From: Nocardia nova
GTDB taxonomy: Bacteria; Actinomycetota; Actinomycetes; Mycobacteriales; Mycobacteriaceae
Direction of reading: 5' to 3'
Assembly: GCF_002933465.1 (NCBI RefSeq)
Contig: NZ_PSZE01000007.1
Span: 124,001 to 188,000 of the forward strand
Length of the DNA stretch: 64,000 bases
Below are positions 46,031-58,912 of this stretch, piece by piece. The position numbers and the translations under genes were made by a program. The notes under the pieces were generated by a model. It ran no database searches. It saw only the letters and a list, made by a program, of their open reading frames with translations, and was not told where the DNA came from. Numbering within the stretch: position 1 is the first letter of the stretch; every line of letters begins with the position of its first letter.

Positions 46031-46386
46031 CAGAACGCCGCCCGGACGTGCTCGATCTGCGGGTCCCGGCCGGGGAGCAGCAGGACCGACACCACATCGA
46101 AGCGGACCCGCCGCCACGGTCCGCTCTGTTCAGCCAGCCACAGCAGCGCGAGCCGGCGAATACGCTGCTGTTTCGCGAAGGTCACCGACTCGGCCGGTGT
46201 GCCGAACCCCAGCCCCGAACGGGTCTTGACCTCGACGAAGGCCGTGGTATCGGCTTCCCGGGCGATGAGATCCAATTCGCCGTAGCGACACCGCCAATTT
46301 CGTTCGACGATCCGCATCCCGGCCCCCTGCAGGAACTGCGCGGCCAGTTCTTCTCCGTGGGCGCCGAGCGCCAGATTGTGTGCCAC
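46030..46386 (-). CDS. YraN family endonuclease-like protein (UPF0102)
   Basis: A 118-residue Holliday-junction-resolvase-like fold. The conserved residues are in RYGELDLIAREADTTAFVEV followed by KTR (E, D, E and K of the PD-(D/E)XK pattern). The start is GTG 46386, matching the family start; the in-frame ATG 46476 is rejected. comM follows with a four-base overlap, suggesting a DNA-processing operon yraN-comM-dprA. Confidence 0.9.
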   Translation of the reverse strand: MAHNLALGAHGEELAAQFLQGAGMRIVERNWRCRYGELDLIAREADTTAFVEVKTRSGLGFGTPAESVTFAKQQRIRRLALLWLAEQSGPWRRVRFDVVSVLLLPGRDPQIEHVRAAF

Positions 46387-46531
46387 CCGCTCAGCATGCC
46401 GTCGGCGGTACTGCGGTCCGCGGGTCTCACCTGTGGAAACAGAAAGCCTGTGGATGAACCCCGGACTGTGGATCAACGCCGGGGCCGGCGACTGATTTCC
46501 CCAGGTCGGACCCGCTCTCGCTACCTGCGCG

Positions 46532-46837
46532 CTATTCGGGGAGGCGCAGGTCCGGCTTCTCCAGTTCCTCGATGTTCACGTCCTTGAACGTGATCACGCG
46601 GACGTGTTTGACGAAGCGGGCGGGCCGATACATATCCCACACCCACGCATCCGACATCCGCACCTCGAAATACACCTCACCGTCGGCGTTCTGCGGGCGC
46701 AACTCGACAGAATTGGCCAGATAGAAGCGGCGTTCGGTCTCGACGACGTACGAAAATTGACCGACGATGTCCTTGTACTCGCGATACAGCGAGAGTTCCA
46801 TCTCGGTTTCGTACTTCTCGAGGTCCTCGGCGCTCAT
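46532..46837 (-). CDS. DUF2469 protein (Rv2901c family)
   Basis: A 101-residue protein almost identical in pattern to M. tuberculosis Rv2901c: MSAEDLEKYETEMELSLYRE at the start and DVNIEELEKPDLRLPE at the end. It is confined to actinobacteria and highly conserved, with no assigned function. The upstream frame in this ORF is not homologous. It lies between rnhB and yraN as in mycobacteria. Confidence 0.93.
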   Translation of the reverse strand: MSAEDLEKYETEMELSLYREYKDIVGQFSYVVETERRFYLANSVELRPQNADGEVYFEVRMSDAWVWDMYRPARFVKHVRVITFKDVNIEELEKPDLRLPE

Positions 46838-46907
46838 GCCTCGCTCCGCTCGCTCATCGGGTGGAATATCCTCCTCTATCGCCACGAACGCGTGTAGCGT
46901 GCTCACA

Positions 46908-47669
46908 TCATCCCGCATGGGCCGTATCGGCAGCCACCCGCCCGGTGTCCGCGGCCTCGGTGCCCCGGACGTTGCGCCACGACCGGCGATGTTCGTCACT
47001 GGGTCCGAGCCGCTCCAGCGCCGCCAGATGCTCGGGAGTGTTGTAGCCCTTGTGCGCGGCGAAGCCGTATCCGGGCAGGTCACGATCCATCTCGACCATG
47101 ATTCGGTCGCGCGTGACCTTGGCGAGGATGCTGGCTGCGGCGATACAGGCCGCCGCCGCGTCACCACCGATCACCGGCAGCGACGGGACGCTGATACCCG
47201 GCACCCGGAAGCCGTCGGTGAGTACGTAGCCGGGCCGTACCTCCAGACCCGCTACCGCCCGGCGCATGCCCTCGATATTGGCGACATGGATGCCGATCGC
47301 GTCGATCTCCCAGGCGGGAATCACCACGACCTTCCAGGCCAGCGCCCGGCGCAGGATCACCGGATACAGCTGCTCGCGCACGGCCTCGGTCAGCTTCTTC
47401 GAATCGTCCAGTCCCGCAAGGGAATCGTAGGCCTTGGGCGCGAGCAGGCAGGCCGCGACCACGAGCGGTCCGGCGCAGCATCCCCGACCCGCCTCGTCGA
47501 CACCCGCGACGGGCCCGAGGCCGCTGCGGATCAGCGCCGCTTCCAGTGTGCGCAGGCCACCGGCCCGCCGCATCACCACTCGCGGCGGCCAATCCCCAGT
47601 GCGAACCACCGGCCGGATGATCTTGCCGCCCTTACCGTTGCGCGTCGTGCGTCGCGATGTCTCCGCCAC
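46908..47669 (-). CDS. rnhB: ribonuclease HII
   Basis: A 253-residue nuclease that removes RNA from RNA-DNA hybrids. Active-site motif [13 protein letters not shown] holds the first Asp and Glu; others lie in [10 protein letters not shown] and AKVTRDRIM. It begins at GTG 47669. The roughly 50-residue extensions at both ends are longer than in E. coli. Located 51 bases after lepB. Confidence 0.92.
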   Translation of the reverse strand: MAETSRRTTRNGKGGKIIRPVVRTGDWPPRVVMRRAGGLRTLEAALIRSGLGPVAGVDEAGRGCCAGPLVVAACLLAPKAYDSLAGLDDSKKLTEAVREQLYPVILRRALAWKVVVIPAWEIDAIGIHVANIEGMRRAVAGLEVRPGYVLTDGFRVPGISVPSLPVIGGDAAAACIAAASILAKVTRDRIMVEMDRDLPGYGFAAHKGYNTPEHLAALERLGPSDEHRRSWRNVRGTEAADTGRVAADTAHAG

Positions 47670-47720
47670 TGCACCTACCGTTCGACTATCCCGTGCCTCG
47701 ATTATCTCGCGCCGCGCGCC

Positions 47721-48557
47721 TCAGTTCGTCTGCGGGTTCTGTGACCGGACCGGGCCGATCCGGTTCGGCGGCCAGATCTTGAACACCGCCTTTCCTCGCA
47801 CATCGTCGATCGGCACGGTGCCGGAGTACTCGTCGTCGACATGGGCGCGCGAGTCCGCGGATTCGTTGCGGTTGTCCCCCATCACCCACAGATTGCCGTC
47901 GGGCACCTTGACCGGGCCGAATTCGCGGCCGCGCGGGTCGATCGACAGGCCGCCGGCCACCTTGGTCGCATAGGCCAGCCCCGGCTGATAGGGATAGATG
48001 TAGTGCGCGTACGGCTCGTCGAGCGGTTTACCGTCGACCATCACCCGGCCCTGCGCATCGCAGCACTGCACGGTCTGGCCGCCGGTCGCGATCACACGCT
48101 TGACCAGGTCGTTCTCATCCGGCGGCACCAGTCCGAAGAACGAGAAGAAGTTCTGCACACCGCGCACGGCGACATTGCTGGAGCGGTTGGAGTGGTAGGA
48201 CTTGTTCCACGAACCGCTCGGGCCGACGAACACCACGACGTCGCCCGGCTTGGGATCACCGAAGTCGTAGCTCAGCTTCTCGACGTAGATCCGGTCGCCC
48301 GTGCAGCCGGCGCAGCCGTGCAGGGTCGGTTCCATCGACTGAGACGGGATCACATACGGCCGGCCGACGAAATTCACCACGAGCGCTGCGATTACGGCGG
48401 CGATGACGATCAGGATCGGCAGTTCCTGCCAGAAGGGCCGCTGCTTACGCTTGCGCCTGCCGCGCCGGCTGCGCGATGCGGACTCGTCTTTGCGTTCGCC
48501 ACCGGCACGTTTGTCATCGGCCCCGGGCACCGCCACCGACTCGCTTTCGTCTGCCAC
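47721..48557 (-). CDS. lepB: type I signal peptidase
   Basis: A 278-residue membrane protease that removes signal peptides. A basic cytoplasmic tail (RSRRGRRKRKQR) precedes one helix; catalytic S74 is in VIPSQSMEPTL and K153 in LVKRVIATGG, with VMGDNRNESADSR as the third box. Upstream rplS and downstream rnhB give the conserved order. It is preceded by a strong rplS terminator, so it probably has its own promoter. Confidence 0.95.
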   Translation of the reverse strand: MADESESVAVPGADDKRAGGERKDESASRSRRGRRKRKQRPFWQELPILIVIAAVIAALVVNFVGRPYVIPSQSMEPTLHGCAGCTGDRIYVEKLSYDFGDPKPGDVVVFVGPSGSWNKSYHSNRSSNVAVRGVQNFFSFFGLVPPDENDLVKRVIATGGQTVQCCDAQGRVMVDGKPLDEPYAHYIYPYQPGLAYATKVAGGLSIDPRGREFGPVKVPDGNLWVMGDNRNESADSRAHVDDEYSGTVPIDDVRGKAVFKIWPPNRIGPVRSQNPQTN

Positions 48558-48649
48558 GCCGAACAGGTTATCCCGCAGCCATGTTCGTCGTCGCCCCGGC
48601 GCACCCTGCGTGCCGAGAAGGCGGGCATCTCGGGCATATCCCGGCCGGT

Positions 48650-48682
48650 AAAAGGAAAACCCCCGGTCGCGAGGACCGGGGG
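48650..48682 (-). terminator. intrinsic terminator of rplS
   Basis: CCCCCGGTC (48660-48668), loop GCGAG and GACCGGGGG (48674-48682) form a perfect 9-bp stem. On the minus strand it is followed by TTTTCCTTTTA, a classical U tract, about 28 bases after the rplS stop. Confidence 0.9.
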
Positions 48683-48710
48683 CGGGCGTGAACGGGCAGA
48701 GCCCTGATGT

Positions 48711-49052
48711 TCAGCGCTTCTCCTTGATCTTGGCGGCCTTGCCGCGCAGATCGCGCAGGTAGTACAGCTTGGCCCGGCGGACGTCGCCGCGGGTCACCAC
48801 ATCGATGTGGTCGATGTTGGGGCTGTGTACCGGGAAGGTGCGCTCGACACCCACGCCGAACGACACCTTGCGCACGGTGAAGGTCTCGCGGATGCCGCCG
48901 CCCTGGCGGCGAATGACCGCACCCTTGAAGACCTGGATGCGCTCCTTGTTACCTTCGATAACCTTCACGTGCACGTTCACCGTGTCACCCGGGCGGAAGT
49001 CCGGGATGTCGGTGCGCAGCGACTTTTCGTCGACGAAGTCGAGGGTGTTCAT
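48711..49052 (-). CDS. rplS: 50S ribosomal protein L19
   Basis: A 113-residue ribosomal protein at the 30S-50S interface, with [20 protein letters not shown] and [23 protein letters not shown] 49052 is preceded by AAAGGACGG. It is followed by a strong terminator. Confidence 0.97.
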   Translation of the reverse strand: MNTLDFVDEKSLRTDIPDFRPGDTVNVHVKVIEGNKERIQVFKGAVIRRQGGGIRETFTVRKVSFGVGVERTFPVHSPNIDHIDVVTRGDVRRAKLYYLRDLRGKAAKIKEKR

Positions 49053-49228
49053 TTCCGTCCTTTGGAAGTTCGCGTGAACAGAGGAACCTGGCGGCAACTG
49101 CTCGGCCGGTTCGTGCTCCGGATATTGGGCGGTGCGCCGGGTCGAATGCGCCCAGAGCAACCTGAGCATTGTGCCAGATCAGGCCGCTGTGGGAAAAATC
49201 GCCCCCCGGAGTCCGAACTCTCCCGGCG

Positions 49229-50275
49229 TCAATGTCCGGAGTGCTGGGGGTGGGCCGCCGTCAGGTCGCCCGCATCGGCCGGTCCCGGTGTATCCACCGC
49301 TGGCGGCGCGTCGGCAGGGCCTGTCCGGTCCGATCCGTCGTGCAGGGTGGCCCGCATCGCTCTGGTCCGCAGGTGGGCGGGCGGAGCGGGGACCACGGTA
49401 CGCGCCAATTCTTCCTCGGCCGCACTGCGAACGTGCGCGACATCGGGTTTGCCGGCGACCAGGTCCTGCACGAAGATCTTGGCCCGGATCACCGGCCGCC
49501 GGTATCGGCGTTCGCGTACGACCGCCCGGTACATCAGGCGGCGGCGCTCGCCGTAGCGCCAACGCGCCCACGGCGCACCCGGCCGGCTCAGCCGCAGCGC
49601 GCCCACGACCAGCAACGGCAGGAAGAACATGCCGAACAATCCGGTCCAGATCTTGCCCTTGGCGATGACGATCGCGGCCAGCACCAGATTCACCAGCGCG
49701 AAAATGCCGAGGAAACTGCGTCCCGCGACGCTGTTGTCGTGCCGGATGTCGTTGACGTCGAGCAGCCACAGCGGGTGGAAGCCGAGCAACAGCAACCCGG
49801 TGACCGCTACCGCGACGAACACCGCGTCGACCGAGGTTCTGCCCTGTTCCTCCCAGTACACGTCGCGCAGGTAGTAGATCAGCGCGAATTCGTCGAGCAC
49901 CAGCGCCGCGCCGACACCGAACGTCGAGGCGAGCGCGGAGATCGTGCCGACTCCGCTGTTGTAGGTCGCGACCAACCCCAGTCCCGACGCCAGAACCAGC
50001 ACCACGCCGAACACCATGTGGTGAATGTGCACATTGCCAGCGCGCAGGTTGCCCGGCCACCAGCGCACCTGCTTGCGAATCATCCGCACACTGAGCCGGA
50101 TCAGCAGGAACCCGACGATGAAGCCGAGCAGGAAGCACAGCAACGGCAGGCGTCCCTCCGCGAGGATCGCATCGTCGAACCAGCGCCGCACAGCCGTCGT
50201 CCCCTCACTAGGAACCGGGGTCGGGTAGTGATGCCCGGCGAGGCCGATCACCGAGATCGGACCCCGGGACTCCAT
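49229..50275 (-). CDS. conserved integral membrane protein of unknown function
   Basis: A 348-residue protein with about seven helices in residues 40-235 and a soluble, Arg/Ala/Pro-rich C-terminal tail. A membrane-embedded HIHHMVFG motif (near residue 83) and a following DEFALIYYL-RDVYW pattern look like a metal- or lipid-binding site. I do not recognise a named family. It begins at ATG 50275 and follows tex by 57 bases on the same strand. Confidence 0.75.
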   Translation of the reverse strand: MESRGPISVIGLAGHHYPTPVPSEGTTAVRRWFDDAILAEGRLPLLCFLLGFIVGFLLIRLSVRMIRKQVRWWPGNLRAGNVHIHHMVFGVVLVLASGLGLVATYNSGVGTISALASTFGVGAALVLDEFALIYYLRDVYWEEQGRTSVDAVFVAVAVTGLLLLGFHPLWLLDVNDIRHDNSVAGRSFLGIFALVNLVLAAIVIAKGKIWTGLFGMFFLPLLVVGALRLSRPGAPWARWRYGERRRLMYRAVVRERRYRRPVIRAKIFVQDLVAGKPDVAHVRSAAEEELARTVVPAPPAHLRTRAMRATLHDGSDRTGPADAPPAVDTPGPADAGDLTAAHPQHSGH

Positions 50276-50332
50276 TGTCCCGTACCCGGCCGCCGCAGTA
50301 GGGCCAAACCCAAATGCGGCGGCCGCCGAGGC

Positions 50333-52798
<2,466 letters not shown>

Positions 52799-53055
52799 TA
52801 CCGTCGGCCTCCGACAGCGGACCAGGTGGAGCGCCCGGTGCGTACGCAGCCGCACCCGGTGCCCTCGCGCCGCGAACGGAAATGGGTCGAAAACCGGCTG
52901 GCCACAGCCTCGCCGATCGCATGACCGCCACCGAACTCGGCAACCTCGGCGAACGAACATCCGCACCCCGTCACGGGCGCGTCGGGCACGCGATACCGAC
53001 GGCGCGGCGAATGCGACACCTCGGCCGGTGAAGTCCTGTCGCGCAGAGTTTTCGA

Positions 53056-53781
53056 CTACTCCGGCGGCAGCAGATCCGGGCGACGCTCCCGGGTCCGCCG
53101 CAGTGACTGTTCCCGGCGCCACGCTTCGATCCGCGCGTGGTTGCCCGACAGCAGAATCTCGGGCACATCGAGTCCGCGCCAGCTCACCGGCCGGGTGTAG
53201 CTGGGGCCTTCGAGCAGTCCGTCGGAGAACGAATCCTGTTGGTGGGAGGCCTGATTGCCCAGCACGCCGGGGATCAGGCGCACGACCGCCTCGGCCATCA
53301 CCAGCACGGCGGCCTCCCCGCCGATCAGGACGTAATCGCCGATGCTGACCTCTTCCACCCGGACCCGGCGGGCGGCATCGTCGAAAACGCGCTGATCGAT
53401 CCCCTCGTAGCGGCCGCAGGCGAACACCAGATGCGATTCGGTGGACCAGCGTTGGGCGGTTTCCTGGGTGAACGGCACTCCGGCCGGCGTCGGCACGACG
53501 AGCAATGCCTCGTCCGGGCACACCTCGTCGAGCGCATCACCCCACACCACGGGTTTCATGACCATGCCCGGCCCGCCGCCGTAGGGCGCGTCGTCGACCG
53601 ACTGGTGCACGTCGTGGGTCCAGCGCCGCAGATTGTGCACGCCGAGCTGAACTATGCCCCTCTCGATCGCCTTGCCCAGCAACGCGGTTCGCAGCGGCTC
53701 GAGATATTCGGGGAAGATGGTGACGACGTCGATGCGCAGAGCTGACGAGCGCTGCGCGGGATCGTCGGCTCCGGTGCCCAT
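53056..53781 (-). CDS. trmD: tRNA (guanine-N1)-methyltransferase
   Basis: A 241-residue SPOUT enzyme making m1G37. [15 protein letters not shown] opens the fold, and the trefoil knot shows [13 protein letters not shown] and [20 protein letters not shown] 53781 has GGACGAGGAG upstream; GTG 53784 immediately before it is an alternative. rimM ends two or three bases before, so translation is coupled. Confidence 0.96.
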   Translation of the reverse strand: MGTGADDPAQRSSALRIDVVTIFPEYLEPLRTALLGKAIERGIVQLGVHNLRRWTHDVHQSVDDAPYGGGPGMVMKPVVWGDALDEVCPDEALLVVPTPAGVPFTQETAQRWSTESHLVFACGRYEGIDQRVFDDAARRVRVEEVSIGDYVLIGGEAAVLVMAEAVVRLIPGVLGNQASHQQDSFSDGLLEGPSYTRPVSWRGLDVPEILLSGNHARIEAWRREQSLRRTRERRPDLLPPE

Positions 53782-53783
53782 CA

Positions 53784-54323
53784 CTACTCCTCGTCCAGCA
53801 GGCCTTCGGGTGGGTCGATCACGATCAGGCCCTCGGCGACCGACACCGTCGGCACGATCGCGGTCACGAAGGGCACCAGAATTTCCCGACCGGCACGCCC
53901 GCCGGCGCCCGCACCGGCCCGGATCGACAGCAATTCGCCCGCGGCCGAATGCAAGACCTCGTTCACGGTGCCGATCTCGGTCCCGTCCGCGAGCCGCACG
54001 CTCAGACCTTCGAGTTCGTGGTCGTAGAACTCGTCGGGGTCCTCCGACGGCGGGAGTTCGGCGGTATCGATGAGAAAGAGGGTGCCACGCAACGCATCCG
54101 CGGTGGCGCGGTCGCCGACACCCTCGAGACGGACGAGAAGCCGGCCCGAATGCTCTCGGGCCGACTCCACCGTGAAAACGCCCACCGCATCGCTTCGCGG
54201 CGCCCGGCCACGCAGGCGAGCGCCGGGAGCGAAGCGGAGTTCGGGTTCGTCGGTACGTACCTCGACCACGAGTTCGCCACGCACACCGTGCGATTTGGCG
54301 ACCCGCCCGACTACCAGTTCCAT
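53784..54323 (-). CDS. rimM: 16S rRNA processing protein RimM
   Basis: A 179-residue factor for 30S maturation at the S19/head region. It has an N-terminal RimM barrel ([18 protein letters not shown]) and a PRC barrel starting at [13 protein letters not shown]. Its start immediately follows the khpA stop (TAGATG) and it runs into trmD, in the conserved rpsP-khpA-rimM-trmD operon. Confidence 0.95.
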   Translation of the reverse strand: MELVVGRVAKSHGVRGELVVEVRTDEPELRFAPGARLRGRAPRSDAVGVFTVESAREHSGRLLVRLEGVGDRATADALRGTLFLIDTAELPPSEDPDEFYDHELEGLSVRLADGTEIGTVNEVLHSAAGELLSIRAGAGAGGRAGREILVPFVTAIVPTVSVAEGLIVIDPPEGLLDEE

Positions 54324-54566
54324 CTACTGATCGGTATCGACCACGTCGACCCGGATACCGCGGCCACCGATGCCGGCGACCAGGGTGCGCAGCGCGGTCG
54401 CGGTACGACCGCCGCGGCCGATCACCTTGCCCAGATCATCGGGGTGGACGTGGACCTCGACGGTGCGTCCACGCCGGCTGGTGATCAGATCGACGCGCAC
54501 ATCGTCCGGATTGGCGACGATGCCGCGCACCAGGTGCTCGACGGCATCGGCGACGACCGCACTCAT
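54324..54566 (-). CDS. khpA: KH-domain RNA-binding protein KhpA
   Basis: An 80-residue single KH domain protein (UPF0109). The GxxG loop is [11 protein letters not shown]. It binds RNA with KhpB in several Gram-positives. The start overlaps the rpsP stop by one base (TAATG). Confidence 0.92.
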   Translation of the reverse strand: MSAVVADAVEHLVRGIVANPDDVRVDLITSRRGRTVEVHVHPDDLGKVIGRGGRTATALRTLVAGIGGRGIRVDVVDTDQ

Positions 54567-55006
54567 TACTCGGCAGCCTCGGTCGCGGCCTCGGCCTCAC
54601 CTTCACCCTCGGCGGCCTTGGACTTCTTCTTCTTGGGGGTGACGGCCTCGGCGACCGGTTCGCTGTCGGCGGCGGCCAGGGCAGCGTTGAACAGGTCCAG
54701 CTTGCTCGGCTTGGCGGCCTTGACCTTCAGGGTGCCCTCGGCGCCCGGCAGGCCCTTGAACTTCTGCCAGTCGCCGGTGATCTCCAGCAGACGCTTGACC
54801 GGCTCGGTCGGCTGCGCGCCGACGCCCAGCCAGTACTGCACGCGCTCGGAGTCGACCTCGATCAGCGAGGGCTCTTCCTTCGGGTGGTACTTGCCGACGT
54901 TCTCAATGGCGCGGCCGTCGCGGCGGGTGCGCGCGTCGGCGACGACGATGCGGTACTGGGGGTTGCGGATCTTGCCCAGACGAGTCAGCTTGATCTTGAC
55001 AGCCAT
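54566..55006 (-). CDS. rpsP: 30S ribosomal protein S16
   Basis: A 146-residue ribosomal protein. The start [20 protein letters not shown] is diagnostic, and the C-terminus has a Lys/Glu/Ala-rich extension of about 40 residues as in other actinobacteria. ATG 55006 is preceded by GAAAGG. It leads the rpsP-khpA-rimM-trmD operon. Confidence 0.97.
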   Translation of the reverse strand: MAVKIKLTRLGKIRNPQYRIVVADARTRRDGRAIENVGKYHPKEEPSLIEVDSERVQYWLGVGAQPTEPVKRLLEITGDWQKFKGLPGAEGTLKVKAAKPSKLDLFNAALAAADSEPVAEAVTPKKKKSKAAEGEGEAEAATEAAE

Positions 55007-55326
55007 GGCTGTATCAATGCCTTTCGGTGGCGGCCGCCCGAGGGCAGCCTGAGTGGTCACGGCGCAATTCAGCAGCCCACACAGGATGCGGACCCGGTTT
55101 TGCGTTGAGTGTGTGACCGCCGCGCGGTACGTAACCGGAGACGGGCTGACACTGTCCCCGAATACGGAACCGCGAGCGAGTCGGGGTCTTCGACGAGGAC
55201 GGTCGTTCATTGTGCCAGACGCGCCCGCACCCGGAGAAATCGCCCCGAATCGAGCGGACCGTCTCGCCGAGCACGCGGAGATCGGTGACCAGCGCCGCTG
55301 CCGGGCCGTTCGTCGCGCCGACGGCC
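55007..55326. other. intergenic region upstream of rpsP
   Basis: This 320-base stretch between the amidohydrolase and rpsP should hold the operon promoter. No gene is supported. In mycobacteria several genes lie here; none is left in this window. Confidence 0.4.
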
Positions 55327-56427
55327 CTACCGATGTCCGGTGACCGGATCCCGGCCCGGGTACACCCGCCCACGCAGCACGACGAATGCCGGCGCGCCGA
55401 GCGCATCGCGGCTCGACCGCGGATCGGTGCGATAGACGACCAAATCGGCCGGTGCGCCGTCCTCGATACCCGGTCGGCCGAGCCACTCACGGGCCCGCCA
55501 CGAGGCAGCGGCCAGCGCCTCGTGCCGCGACAGCCCGGCCCCGGCCAGCGCATCGATCTCGTCGGCGATGCGGCCGTGCCGGATGGAACCACCGGCGTCG
55601 GTGCCGGTGTAGATCGGCACCCCCGCCGCGTGGGCGTTCGCGACGGTGTCGCGGACCCGGCGGTGCAGATCGCGCATATGGGCGGCGTAGATCGGGAATT
55701 TGGCCGCGCTGTCGGCGATATCCGGGAAGGTGTCGATATTGACCAGCGTCGGCACCAGGGCGGTGCCGTGTTCGGCCATCATCTCGATGGTGTCGTCGGT
55801 GAGTCCGGTGCCGTGCTCGAGGCAGTCGATGCCGGCGTTGATCAGGCCTGGCAGCGCGTCTTCGCCGAAGACGTGCGCGGTGACGCGGGCGCCTTCCCGG
55901 TGAGCGGCGTCGATGGCCTCCTTCAGGACCGCGTCGCTCCACAGCGGCCGCAGATCACCGACGGACCGATCGATCCAGTCGCCGACGATCTTGACCCAGC
56001 CGTCGCCGAAACGTGCCTGCTCGGCGACGATATCGGGTAGGTCGCGCTCGTCGTCCAGCTCGATCCCGAGTTCGCGGATATACCGCTTGGGGCGGGCGAT
56101 GTGGCGGCCGGCGCGGATGATCTTCGGCAGTTCGTGGTGGTCGTCGATGAAGCGGGTGTCGATGGGCGATCCGGCATCGCGCAGCAGCAGCGCCCCCGCA
56201 TCGCGTTCCACCTCGGCCTGGGCGATCGCCCCCTCACGATCCTCGTGCCCGCCGCCGTAGCGAATGCCGACGTGGCAGTGCGCGTCGACCAGGCCGGGCA
56301 CGATCCACCCTGTGTCACACAGGGTTTCGGCGTCGCGCACCGGCTGGTAGGAGATCACCCCGTCGCGAACCCACAGATCGCGCACCTCGTCGCCGGGAAG
56401 GACCACCCCGCGCAGATGCATCCGCAT
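55327..56427 (-). CDS. metal-dependent amidohydrolase (Rv2915c-like)
   Basis: A 366-residue TIM-barrel hydrolase of the amidohydrolase superfamily. Metal ligands are visible in VDAHCHVG, the carbamylated lysine in WVKIVGDW, histidines in VTAHVFG and CLEHGTG, and the Asp in YTGTDAGG. The substrate is unknown; relatives include imidazolonepropionase-like enzymes and prolidases. ATG 56427 has AGGAG upstream. It lies next to ffh, as in M. tuberculosis. Confidence 0.88.
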   Translation of the reverse strand: MRMHLRGVVLPGDEVRDLWVRDGVISYQPVRDAETLCDTGWIVPGLVDAHCHVGIRYGGGHEDREGAIAQAEVERDAGALLLRDAGSPIDTRFIDDHHELPKIIRAGRHIARPKRYIRELGIELDDERDLPDIVAEQARFGDGWVKIVGDWIDRSVGDLRPLWSDAVLKEAIDAAHREGARVTAHVFGEDALPGLINAGIDCLEHGTGLTDDTIEMMAEHGTALVPTLVNIDTFPDIADSAAKFPIYAAHMRDLHRRVRDTVANAHAAGVPIYTGTDAGGSIRHGRIADEIDALAGAGLSRHEALAAASWRAREWLGRPGIEDGAPADLVVYRTDPRSSRDALGAPAFVVLRGRVYPGRDPVTGHR

Positions 56428-56633
56428 ACCGTCTCCTGATCCCGTCGCCCGCGTCGATCTCGCCTCGACCCCAACCTACCGCCGCGATTTCCTCGAGGCA
56501 CGCACCGGCCGGATGCGCACCGAACAGGCACACATCGACGAGACGTACACCCTGGTCGGTCTCGGCCCGCGTCGATTGTGGAGCGACGGAGGGAGGGAGC
56601 GCAGCGACTGACCGGAGGAGTGGCCCGGCCAAC

Positions 56634-56667
56634 GGTGCGGGCAGTACCACCAGGCACCGCCCGCACC
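56634..56667 (-). terminator. hairpin after ffh
   Basis: GGTGCGGGC (56634-56642) and GCCCGCACC (56659-56667) form a perfect 9-bp stem 15 bases past the ffh stop. It lacks a U tract. Confidence 0.55.
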
Positions 56668-56681
56668 GCTCGCCGCAAACC

Positions 56682-58265
56682 TCAGTTCTTCGGGAACTTC
56701 AGCTTCGACAAATCGAACCCCTCCAGCCCGGGCGGCAATTCATCCAGCCCCGCGGGCATATTCGACAGATCCGGCATCCCCGCGGCGGGCATCCCCGGCA
56801 TTCCGCCCGGCATACCCGGCATCCCGGGGAACCCGCCGCGCATGCCCTTCGGCGGGGTCGGTCCGCGCCCACCCTTCTTGCCCTTTTTCCCCTTCTTGCC
56901 CTTGGCATTGCGCCGCGCGCCCGGCAGGCCCATCTGCCGGCCCATGGCGGCCATCATCTTGCGAGCCTCGAAGAAGCGGTCGACCAGCTGGTTCACGTCG
57001 GAGACGGTGACGCCGGAACCATTGGCGATACGCAGGCGGCGGGAGGCGTTGATGATCTTGGGGTTGGCCCGCTCGGCGGGGGTCATACCGCGGATGATGG
57101 CCTGCACCCGGTCGAGTTGCTTGTCATCGACCTGGGCCAGGACATCCTTCATCTGGCCGGCGCCCGGCAGCATGCCGAGCAGGTTGCCGATCGGGCCCAT
57201 CTTGCGGATGGCCAGCATCTGATCGAGGAAGTCCTCGAGGGTGAGCTCGCCGGAACCGATCTTGCGGGCGGCCTCCTCGGCCTGCTGCTGGTCGTAGACC
57301 TGTTCGGCCTGTTCGATCAGGGTGAGCAGATCGCCCATGCCGAGGATGCGGCTGGACATGCGGTCGGGGTGGAAGACGTCGAAGTCCTCGAGCTTCTCAC
57401 CGGTGGAGGCGAACAGGATCGGGACGCCGGTGACCTCGCGCACCGACAGCGCGGCGCCACCGCGGGCGTCACCGTCGAGCTTGGTGAGCACGACACCGGT
57501 GAAGCCGACGCCGTCGCGGAATGCCTCCGCGGTGCTGACGGCGTCCTGGCCGATCATGGCGTCGAGGACGAACAGCGTCTCGTCCGGGTTTACCGCGTCG
57601 CGGATGCCGGCGGCCTGACGCATCAGCTCCTCGTCGATACCGAGGCGACCCGCGGTGTCGACGATGACGATGTCGTAGTGCTTCTGCTTCGCTTCCTCGA
57701 CACCGGCCTCGGCGACCCGGATCGGGTCGGCGGCGGTAACGCCCAGGGCGTTGTCGCCGCCGCCGATCGACGTGCCCGGATGCGGGGCGAACACCGGCAC
57801 ACCGGCTCGTTCGCCGACCACCTGCAACTGGGTGACGGCGCCCGGCCGCTGCAGGTCACAGGCCACCAGCAGGGGCGTATGTCCTTGGCCCTTCAGCCAT
57901 TTCGCGAGCTTGCCCGCGAGTGTGGTCTTACCGGCACCCTGCAGACCGGCGAGCATGACCACCGTGGGCGGGTTCTTCGCGAACTGCAGGCGCCGGGTCT
58001 CGCCACCGAGGATGCCGATCAATTCCTCGTTGACGATCTTCACGACCTGCTGCGCGGGGTTCAGCGCGGCCGATACCTCGGCACCCTTGGCGCGTTCCTT
58101 GACGCGGGCGATGAACTGCCGCACGACAGGCAGCGCCACGTCGGCCTCGAGCAGGGCGAGCCGGATCTCGCGCGCGGTCGCGTCGATATCGGCCGGTGAC
58201 AGACGCCCCTTGCCACGCAGATCCTTCAGGGCACCGGTCAACCGGTCGGAAAGGGATTCGAACAC
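56682..58265 (-). CDS. ffh: signal recognition particle protein Ffh
   Basis: A 527-residue GTPase of SRP, which targets membrane proteins cotranslationally together with FtsY. The N domain is followed by GTPase motifs GLQGAGKTT (G1), DTAGRLGID (G3) and TKLDGDARGG (G4/G5). The M domain has many methionines and a GMRGG/PGMPGM-rich tail of about 70 residues. ATG 58265. Confidence 0.97.
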   Translation of the reverse strand: MFESLSDRLTGALKDLRGKGRLSPADIDATAREIRLALLEADVALPVVRQFIARVKERAKGAEVSAALNPAQQVVKIVNEELIGILGGETRRLQFAKNPPTVVMLAGLQGAGKTTLAGKLAKWLKGQGHTPLLVACDLQRPGAVTQLQVVGERAGVPVFAPHPGTSIGGGDNALGVTAADPIRVAEAGVEEAKQKHYDIVIVDTAGRLGIDEELMRQAAGIRDAVNPDETLFVLDAMIGQDAVSTAEAFRDGVGFTGVVLTKLDGDARGGAALSVREVTGVPILFASTGEKLEDFDVFHPDRMSSRILGMGDLLTLIEQAEQVYDQQQAEEAARKIGSGELTLEDFLDQMLAIRKMGPIGNLLGMLPGAGQMKDVLAQVDDKQLDRVQAIIRGMTPAERANPKIINASRRLRIANGSGVTVSDVNQLVDRFFEARKMMAAMGRQMGLPGARRNAKGKKGKKGKKGGRGPTPPKGMRGGFPGMPGMPGGMPGMPAAGMPDLSNMPAGLDELPPGLEGFDLSKLKFPKN

Positions 58266-58397
58266 CGATCGCGCTCCTGGTCTCGTCGAGGGACGTCACT
58301 CGGGTTACCAGGGTACGGGCAACTGCGCGATCGGTGGATTCGCCCTAGTCGAAGCCCTGCCACGGGCCCGTCGCCGGGCCCGTCGACGGGACTGTGG

Positions 58398-58709
58398 TCA
58401 GGACAGCGCGCTGTGCCGCGGCCGCGGGGCCCGGCTGAAGTCGTGCTGTTCGTAGGCCACCAGATAGACCGCCTCGCGCCCGGTCAGACCCAGTGGCAGT
58501 GCCATGGCGTCCAGGGTCGCCCAGTCGGCGTCACCGGGTGCGCCGTCGACGAGCGCGCCGGCCAGCTTCATGGCCGCCACCGCCTGCCCGCCGGTCAGCG
58601 TACGGCCCGGAAGCCAGGACACCACCCAGTGGTCGCCGCCGACACAGCGAGCGATGTGGTGGGTCGAATCGCTGGTGATCATGGATGAGGACACGACTTC
58701 GTTTGCCAT
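58398..58709 (-). CDS. hypothetical actinobacterial protein
   Basis: A 103-residue soluble protein. Residues 20-90 form an even alpha-beta pattern (HWVVSWLPGRTLTGGQAVAA and GREAVYLVAYEQH). No family is recognised. A clear GAGGGGAG ribosome site precedes ATG 58709. It lies between glnD and ffh, at the place of Rv2917 in M. tuberculosis, though I cannot claim orthology. Confidence 0.7.
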   Translation of the reverse strand: MANEVVSSSMITSDSTHHIARCVGGDHWVVSWLPGRTLTGGQAVAAMKLAGALVDGAPGDADWATLDAMALPLGLTGREAVYLVAYEQHDFSRAPRPRHSALS

Positions 58710-58912
58710 CGACCTGCTCCCCTCAACGCACCTAACTCGCCGGACAGGTACAGCAACAGCTCGAACAGCTTGCGATCACGATCAACTTCACGATCCACAC
58801 GATCGTAGGGTGGCGGACATCACATCCAGCAGAGGTTGCCGCAACGATCTGGTTACCGCATTCCGGACCAAACGACCAGGTTGCCCCGATAACCGGCCGA
58901 AGGTTGGTAAAC

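Noticed and set aside
52799..53521. 241-residue N-terminal extension of Tex
   Set aside because: It is the antisense-like shadow of trmD on the same strand in another frame, has no similarity to Tex, and GTG 52798 has a good ribosome site.
56428..56633. Coding region between the amidohydrolase and ffh
   Set aside because: Plus-strand frames look partly protein-like but have no start, ribosome site or family match.
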